From Streptacidiphilus jeojiense (GTDB lineage Bacteria > Actinomycetota > Actinomycetes > Streptomycetales > Streptomycetaceae): a stretch of 64,000 nucleotides of DNA. The notes beneath the pieces are model-generated. The model was not told where the DNA came from, searched no databases, and saw nothing but the letters and a program-made list of their open reading frames with translations. The stretch is from the NCBI RefSeq assembly GCF_000719095.1, contig NZ_JOEH01000001.1, forward strand, positions 372,001 to 436,000. The letters run 5' to 3'. The position numbers were made by a program, and so were the translations under genes. Below, one piece after another: positions 59,185 to 64,000 of this stretch (the first letter of the stretch is position 1; each line of letters starts with the position of its first letter).

Positions 59185-60474
59185 ATGTCCACAACCATCG
59201 CAGCACCCTCGACGCCGGCCCAGGGGGTCACGGTACGGCCGCTGCCGCGCCGTGACCCGCTGCCCGCCGAGCTGGAAACGCCCATGCTCGACGTCGTGGT
59301 CCCCGTGTACAACGAGGAACACGACCTCGGCCCCAGCGTGCACCGCCTGCACGCCTACCTCGACCGCGCCTTCCCGTACGGCTTCCGGATCACCATCGCC
59401 GACAACGCCAGCACCGACGGCACCCCGGTGGTGGCCGAGCAACTGGCCCGCGAACTGCCCGCGGTGTGCGTCCGCAGGCTCCCGCTCAAGGGGCGCGGCC
59501 GGGCGCTGAACAACGTCTGGGCCGCCTCCGACGCACCCGTGCTCGCCTACATGGACGTCGACCTCTCCACCGACCTCAGCGCGCTGCTGCCGCTGGTCGC
59601 CCCGCTGATCTCGGGCCACTCCGACATCGCCATCGGCTCCCGGCTGGCCCGCGGCTCGCAGGTGGTGCGCGGGCCCAAGCGCGAGTTCATCTCCCGCGCC
59701 TACAACCAGATCCTGCGCCGGACCCTGTCGGTGCGCTTCAGCGACGCCCAGTGCGGGTTCAAGGCGATCCGGGCCGACGTCGCCGAACGGCTGCTGCCGA
59801 TGGTCGAGGACACCGGCTGGTTCTTCGACACCGAACTGCTGGTGCTGGCCGAACGCGCCGGACTGCGCATCCACGAGGTGCCGGTCGACTGGGTCGACGA
59901 CCCCAACAGCAGCGTGGACATCGTGGCCACCGCCAAGGCCGACCTCAAGGGCTGCTGGCGGGTCGGCCGGGGCCTGGCCACCGGCAGCATCTCGCTGGCC
60001 GAACTCCGGCGGCCCGAGCCCGAGCAGCCGGAACTGCCCGGTGTCCCGCACGGTCTCGGCGGACAGCTGCTGCGCTTCGGCGCGGTCGGCGCCGCCAGCA
60101 CCCTGCTCTACCTGGTGCTGTTCAGCCTCGCCGGCACCCTGATGGGCACTCAACTGGCGAACGCCACAGCACTGTTGCTCAGTGCAATCACCAACACCGC
60201 GGCCAACCGCCGGCTCACCTTCGGCGTGCGGGGGTCGGGCGCCGGACGGCACCAGGCCCAGGGCCTGGCCGTGTTCCTGCTGAGCCTGGTGCTCACCAGC
60301 GGCTCGCTCGCCCTGCTGCACGCCCTCTCCCCCGACCCGGGCCATGCGACGGAGCTGGCCGTACTCGTCGCGGCGAACCTCGCCGCCACCCTGGTGCGCT
60401 TCGTCCTGCTGCGCACCTGGGTCTTCCGCAAGCACAGCAGCCAGCACCGGCACCAGCAGAGGAACTCCGCATGA
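59185..60474 (+). CDS. GT2 glycosyltransferase fused to GtrA membrane domain
   Basis: A 429-residue two-part protein. Residues 30-270 form a DPM-type GT2 (dolichol- or polyprenyl-phosphate hexose synthase): LDVVVPVYNEEHDLG, IADNASTDGT, YMDVDLSTD with Asp124 and Asp126, and the acceptor loop FSDAQCGFKAIR. Residues 285-425 are a GtrA domain of four helices (LRFGAVGAASTLLYLVLFSLAG, LLLSAITNTAANRRLTFG). GtrA is thought to flip or present the lipid-linked sugar. ATG 59185 follows GTTGCTCC. It overlaps the next gene (ATGA), which encodes an ArnT-like transferase that would use the product. Confidence 0.9.
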   Translation: MSTTIAAPSTPAQGVTVRPLPRRDPLPAELETPMLDVVVPVYNEEHDLGPSVHRLHAYLDRAFPYGFRITIADNASTDGTPVVAEQLARELPAVCVRRLPLKGRGRALNNVWAASDAPVLAYMDVDLSTDLSALLPLVAPLISGHSDIAIGSRLARGSQVVRGPKREFISRAYNQILRRTLSVRFSDAQCGFKAIRADVAERLLPMVEDTGWFFDTELLVLAERAGLRIHEVPVDWVDDPNSSVDIVATAKADLKGCWRVGRGLATGSISLAELRRPEPEQPELPGVPHGLGGQLLRFGAVGAASTLLYLVLFSLAGTLMGTQLANATALLLSAITNTAANRRLTFGVRGSGAGRHQAQGLAVFLLSLVLTSGSLALLHALSPDPGHATELAVLVAANLAATLVRFVLLRTWVFRKHSSQHRHQQRNSA

Positions 60475-62708
60475 CCATCCACGCCCCCGAGACCGACACC
60501 CCGCTCAGCGAGCAGCCGCCCGCACCCCGGTCCCACGGCCGGGCCAGGCCCGAGCCGCTCTTCCCGACCTGGGATCCGCCGCCGCAGAAACCCCGGCTGC
60601 CGCTCGGCGAGCGGGTCCGCACCCTCCCCGGCCGGGTCTGGCGCGGCCGGCCCGAGGACCCCCGCTGGGTCCGCCCGGCCCTGCTCGGCCTGCTGTTCGC
60701 CACGGCCGTGCTCTACCTGTGGAACCTCAGCGCCTCCGGCTACGCCAACTCCTTCTACTCGGCGGCGGCGCAGGCCGGCTCCAAGAACTGGGAGGCGTTC
60801 TTCTTCGGCTCCTCGGACGCCGGCAACTCCATCACCGTCGACAAGCCCCCGGCGGCGCTGTGGGTGATGGGCCTGTCGGTGCGGGTCTTCGGCCTCAGCT
60901 CCTGGTCGATCCTGGTCCCGCAGGCGCTGATGGGCGTCGCCACCGTGGGCACCGTCTACGCGGCGGTGCGCCGCCGCTTCAGCGCCCACGCCGGGCTGAT
61001 CGCCGGCGCGGTGCTGGCGCTGACCCCGGTCGCGGTGCTGATGTTCCGCTTCAACAACCCGGACGCGCTGCTGGCGCTGCTGCTCACGCTGGCCACCTAC
61101 GCGATGCTGCGGGCCCACGAGGACGGCCGCACCCGCTGGGTGGTGCTGGCCGGAGCGCTGATCGGCTTCGCCTTCCTGACCAAGACCCTGCAGGCCTTCC
61201 TGGTGCTGCCGGCCTTCGCCGCCGTCTACCTGGCCTTCGGCCCGCACCGGCTGCGGAAGCGGATCGGCCAGCTGGCCTGGGGCACCCTGGCGATGCTGCT
61301 CGCCGGCGGCTGGTGGGTCGCCATCGTCCAGCTGGTCCCGGCGGCCGACCGTCCCTACATCGGCGGCTCCACCGACAACTCCTTCCTGTCGCTGACCTTC
61401 GGCTACAACGGCTTCGGGCGGCTGACGGGCGATGAGACCGGAAGCGTGGGCGGCGGCGGTACCGGCTCCACCGGCCAGTGGGGTGCCACCGGCATCACCC
61501 GTCTGTTCAGCTCGGACATCGGCGGTCAGATCTCCTGGCTGATCCCGGCGGCGGTGATCCTGCTCGCCCTCGGCGTCTGGGTCACCCGTCGGGCCAAGCG
61601 GGCCGACACCGCGCGGGCAGCGTTCCTGCTCTGGGGCGGCTCGTTCCTCTTCACCGCGCTCACCTTCAGCTACATGAGCGGCATCTTCCACGCCTACTAC
61701 ACCGTGGCGCTGGCCCCCTCCATCGCCGCCCTGGTCGGCATGGGCGCGGAGGCCGTCTGGCGCGGACGCAGGCGTCCGGGTGTGGCCACGGTCGGCGCGG
61801 CCACCATCGGCGTCTCGGCGATCTGGGCCTTCGTCCTGCTGAACCGCAGCGCGGACTTCTACCCGGCGGTGCGCTGGCTGGTGCTGCTGCTGGGGCTGGC
61901 AGCAGCAGCGCTGTTCCTGGCCAACGCCTTCGTCCCGGCCGCTTCCGGGATCAAGCGGCTGATGGTGGCCGCCGGGGTCGCCGCGCTGATCTCGATGCTG
62001 GCCGGCCAGGCCGCCTATGCGGCGGACACCGCGTCCACCGGTCATACCGGTTCCATCCCGACCGCCGGTCCGAGCACCGGCATGGGCGGCATGGGCGGCG
62101 GGATGCCCGGCGGCGGCAAGACCGGCGGCTTCGGCGGCGGCACGGGTGGCGGCGGAACGCCCCCGACCGGCACCGGCGGCGGCGCGGGTGCCGCGGCCGG
62201 TGCGGGCGCCGCGGGCGGCAGCAGCTCGCAGGCCGGCATGCCGGGTGGGACCACCGGCGGCACGACCGGCGGAACCGGTAGGACCGGTACCGCACCGTCC
62301 GGCACCGAGCAGGGCTCCATGGGTGGCGGAGGCGCCAGCGGCCTGCTCAACGGAGCCACCGTCAGCTCCGCGATGACCACCCTGCTGGAGAAGAACGCCT
62401 CCAGCTACACCTGGGTCGCCGCGACCATCGGCTCCCAGAACGCGGCCAGCTACCAGCTGGCCACCCAGCAGTCGGTCATGCCGATCGGCGGCTTCAACGG
62501 CACCGACAACTCGCCGACGCTGGCCCAGTTCGAGCAGTACGTCAAGGAAGGGAAGATCCACTACTTCATCGCCGCCTCCACCGGGGGCCAGGGCGGCAGC
62601 ACCGGCTCCGCCTCCCAGATCACCGCCTGGGTGAAGGCCCACTACAAGGCCACCACCGTGGACGGCACCACCGTCTACGACCTGACCGCGGCGACCACCT
62701 CCGGCTGA
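60471..62708 (+). CDS. ArnT-like membrane glycosyltransferase (GT39/GT83 type)
   Basis: A 745-residue integral membrane transferase that uses a lipid-linked sugar, probably made by the GT2-GtrA protein encoded in the overlapping upstream gene (ATGA). After a Pro-rich cytoplasmic head (about 1-65) come roughly 11 helices with the conserved periplasmic-loop acid region NSITVDKPPAALWVMGLSVRVFG, FRFNNPDALLALLLTLATYAMLRA and FLTKTLQAFLVLPAFAAVYLA. After helix 11 an unusual Gly-rich linker (about 523-623) leads to a compact domain (about 624-745, SYTWVAATIGSQNAASYQLATQQSVMPIGGFNG). Actinobacterial relatives share this plan. The acceptor (lipid, teichoic acid or protein) is unknown. Confidence 0.9.
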   Translation: MTIHAPETDTPLSEQPPAPRSHGRARPEPLFPTWDPPPQKPRLPLGERVRTLPGRVWRGRPEDPRWVRPALLGLLFATAVLYLWNLSASGYANSFYSAAAQAGSKNWEAFFFGSSDAGNSITVDKPPAALWVMGLSVRVFGLSSWSILVPQALMGVATVGTVYAAVRRRFSAHAGLIAGAVLALTPVAVLMFRFNNPDALLALLLTLATYAMLRAHEDGRTRWVVLAGALIGFAFLTKTLQAFLVLPAFAAVYLAFGPHRLRKRIGQLAWGTLAMLLAGGWWVAIVQLVPAADRPYIGGSTDNSFLSLTFGYNGFGRLTGDETGSVGGGGTGSTGQWGATGITRLFSSDIGGQISWLIPAAVILLALGVWVTRRAKRADTARAAFLLWGGSFLFTALTFSYMSGIFHAYYTVALAPSIAALVGMGAEAVWRGRRRPGVATVGAATIGVSAIWAFVLLNRSADFYPAVRWLVLLLGLAAAALFLANAFVPAASGIKRLMVAAGVAALISMLAGQAAYAADTASTGHTGSIPTAGPSTGMGGMGGGMPGGGKTGGFGGGTGGGGTPPTGTGGGAGAAAGAGAAGGSSSQAGMPGGTTGGTTGGTGRTGTAPSGTEQGSMGGGGASGLLNGATVSSAMTTLLEKNASSYTWVAATIGSQNAASYQLATQQSVMPIGGFNGTDNSPTLAQFEQYVKEGKIHYFIAASTGGQGGSTGSASQITAWVKAHYKATTVDGTTVYDLTAATTSG

Positions 62709-62724
62709 CGCCGGTCGCAGCAGA

Positions 62725-62769
62725 CGGACGCCCGGCCCCGGATCACTGTGATCCGGGGCCGGGCGTCCG
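62725..62769. terminator. Bidirectional terminator between GT39-like and pullulanase genes
   Basis: 22-base perfect arms CGGACGCCCGGCCCCGGATC to GTGATCCGGGG (62725-62746 against 62748-62769), almost without loop, between convergent stops at 62708 and 62788. Confidence 0.85.
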
Positions 62770-62787
62770 GGCTCTGCGCCCGAGCTG

Positions 62788-64000
62788 CTACTGCTGGACG
62801 AAGACCGCCACGGTCCGCGCGGGGACCGTGAAGGTGCCCGTGGCGGGGTCGAAGGCGGAGCTGCGGACCACCGGGTCCGAGCCGCCGGCCTGGGCCGGGT
62901 GGAGCTTCTGGCTGGTGCCGGCCAGACCGGTGACGGTCTGCTGCTGGCTGGTCGGGGTCGCGTTGAAGACGACCGTGACGGACTTGTAGGTGTTCAGGCC
63001 GGTGCCGTCGAGGTGCAGCGTGATCACGCCCGGGGTCTCACCGGAGGTGCCCGAGAGCGGGTAGCTGAGGCGCTGCTGCACGGCGGCGGCGGTGGTCAGT
63101 GAGAACAGCGGGGTGGACTTCTTGATCTGCAGGAACTGCTGGTACTGGGCCGAGGCCGACTGCTCGGCGGCGCAGCCGGGGACCAGGTCGGTCCGGGCCA
63201 GCAGCGGCTGGGCGAAGGTCCAGGAGGACTGGTTGGCCGCCGCCAGCGGCAGGCCGTGGCCGAAGCCGTTGCCCTGGGTGCAGTTCCAGTGGATCGCGTT
63301 GAACCAGTCGCCGCTGTCGTAGGAGTTGGCGTCGAGCGACTTGGAGCGCAGCAGGTCGCTGCCGGCCACCGCGAATCCGGGACCCTGGGAGAGGGCCGTG
63401 GTGGCGAGCGCGAGCGACTGCATCCGGGCCCGGTCCGCCATCGAGGTGCCGGTCGGCAGCTTGTAGATCAGCGCGTCGTAGAGGTCCAGGTTGTCGTGGG
63501 CGTCCACATAGGTGATGGCCTCCCCGGGGGCGTCGGTGTAGCCGGTCGGCGAGCCGTTGTAGTCGACCTCCGAGCCCTTGACGGTCCTTCCGCTGCTGTC
63601 GGTGAAGGAGTAGGAGGCCAGGTCGCCGGTGAGGCCGACCTTCAGCTGGTCCATGGCGTGCAGCAGGTTCGCCTTCTGCTGAGCCGCCGTGCCGTTGGCG
63701 GCGGCTCCGTTGGGATCGGTGTAGAGGCCGGAGGCGAAGCCCTGGATCCGCGGGTCGGTGTCGAACGGGCCGCCGCCGCGGACCGCGTCGCGCTGGCGGT
63801 CGTTGAAGGTGGCGATGCCGGTGCCGGCCATGTTGGTCTGGGTGGCCTGGACGAAGCGGGCGTCGTTGGCGACGACGCCGAAGTTCCAGCCCTCGCCGTA
63901 GAGGAACTCGGAGCGTCCGGTCTTCTTCAGCGAGGCCTGGACGTCCAGCATGGTCTGCTTGGGGTCCAGACCCATCAGGTCGAAGCGGAAGCCGTCGACG
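62788..64000 (-). CDS. Pullulanase-type GH13 alpha-glucanase, C-terminal part (5' end outside window)
   Basis: The 404 residues present cover the C-terminal portion of a large GH13_14-type enzyme. The nucleophile region is DGFRFDLMG at the right edge (Asp near 63979-63981), the acid is in YGEGWNFG, and the third acid in ITYVDAHDNLDLYDAL, as in pullulanase-type alpha-1,6-glucosidases. The stop at 62788 follows a C-terminal beta domain ending FTVPARTVAVFVQQ. The frame runs off the window at 64000. The product is expected to be exported, but the signal end is not visible. It debranches pullulan or glycogen-like glucans. Confidence 0.9.
   Translation of the reverse strand, partial: VDGFRFDLMGLDPKQTMLDVQASLKKTGRSEFLYGEGWNFGVVANDARFVQATQTNMAGTGIATFNDRQRDAVRGGGPFDTDPRIQGFASGLYTDPNGAAANGTAAQQKANLLHAMDQLKVGLTGDLASYSFTDSSGRTVKGSEVDYNGSPTGYTDAPGEAITYVDAHDNLDLYDALIYKLPTGTSMADRARMQSLALATTALSQGPGFAVAGSDLLRSKSLDANSYDSGDWFNAIHWNCTQGNGFGHGLPLAAANQSSWTFAQPLLARTDLVPGCAAEQSASAQYQQFLQIKKSTPLFSLTTAAAVQQRLSYPLSGTSGETPGVITLHLDGTGLNTYKSVTVVFNATPTSQQQTVTGLAGTSQKLHPAQAGGSDPVVRSSAFDPATGTFTVPARTVAVFVQQ

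Noticed and set aside
59466..60470. Upstream extension of the ArnT-like gene in the same frame
   Set aside because: It lies within the GT2-GtrA gene; the ATG at 60471 with the ATGA overlap is the natural start.

Overview
This is a very GC-rich actinobacterial chromosome segment. Codon usage, GTG starts and gene content all point to the family Streptomycetaceae (Streptomyces, Kitasatospora or Streptacidiphilus; the genus cannot be fixed from the sequence alone). The left half carries a conserved core block: cobU-cobT-cobS, pepA, lpdA, sucB, lipB, lipA, a DUF4191 gene, an RDD gene and glnA. From memory this is the same order as around SCO2179-SCO2198 in S. coelicolor. No insertion sequence, prophage, CRISPR array, rRNA or tRNA gene was seen.

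Region 1-4.6 kb: an aldo/keto reductase, then a tight four-gene operon (1227-3911). It encodes a small EspC/WXG100-like protein, a WXG-containing protein with a C-terminal calpain-like cysteine protease domain, an unknown protein, and a membrane-anchored or exported protein that resembles chagasin-type (I42) inhibitors of papain-fold proteases. Two small minus-strand genes follow, one a lone cytoplasmic-looking Ig-like domain. Region 4.6-25 kb: nucleotide-loop assembly of cobalamin (CobU, CobT, CobS), leucyl aminopeptidase, the E3 and E2 subunits of a 2-oxoacid dehydrogenase with lipoate synthesis and attachment (LipA, LipB), an NsdA-like regulator, a TetR/aldo-keto reductase pair with a clear operator, and GlnR-controlled glutamine synthetase I.

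Region 25-31.6 kb: an SDR, an MFS exporter, an F420-type LLM oxidoreductase divergent from a TetR gene, and a split LigD system (polymerase and ligase genes facing each other). Region 31.6-47 kb is a plant-polysaccharide island. It holds a secreted clan GH-A hydrolase, a LacI regulator, a GH31 alpha-glycosidase, a sugar ABC importer without its own ATPase, a secreted CBM-linker-hydrolase of unclear family and a secreted GH54 arabinofuranosidase with a CBM13. Two promoters in the island share the same 14-base element, CGTCGAAACGTTTC, placed identically one base after the -10 box, so the local LacI protein probably controls importer and hydrolase together. The GH54 and CBM-hydrolase genes carry different palindromes and probably answer to other regulators.

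Region 47-64 kb: a LysR/aldo-keto reductase pair, an enoyl-CoA hydratase-like gene, a Tet(M)/OtrA-like ribosomal protection factor with a possible attenuator leader, an Fpg/Nei glycosylase, an RlmG/RsmC-like rRNA methyltransferase, a TPR protein, a metallo-beta-lactamase-fold hydrolase, a cytochrome P450, an acetate permease, an unusual MFS carrier, a two-gene membrane glycosyltransferase operon (GT2-GtrA fusion plus an ArnT-like enzyme), and the 3' part of a pullulanase gene. Many convergent or terminal gene ends are marked by strong GC-rich hairpins, and three copies of a dispersed intergenic palindrome (core GCGCAGTTCCCCGCGCCCC) are present.
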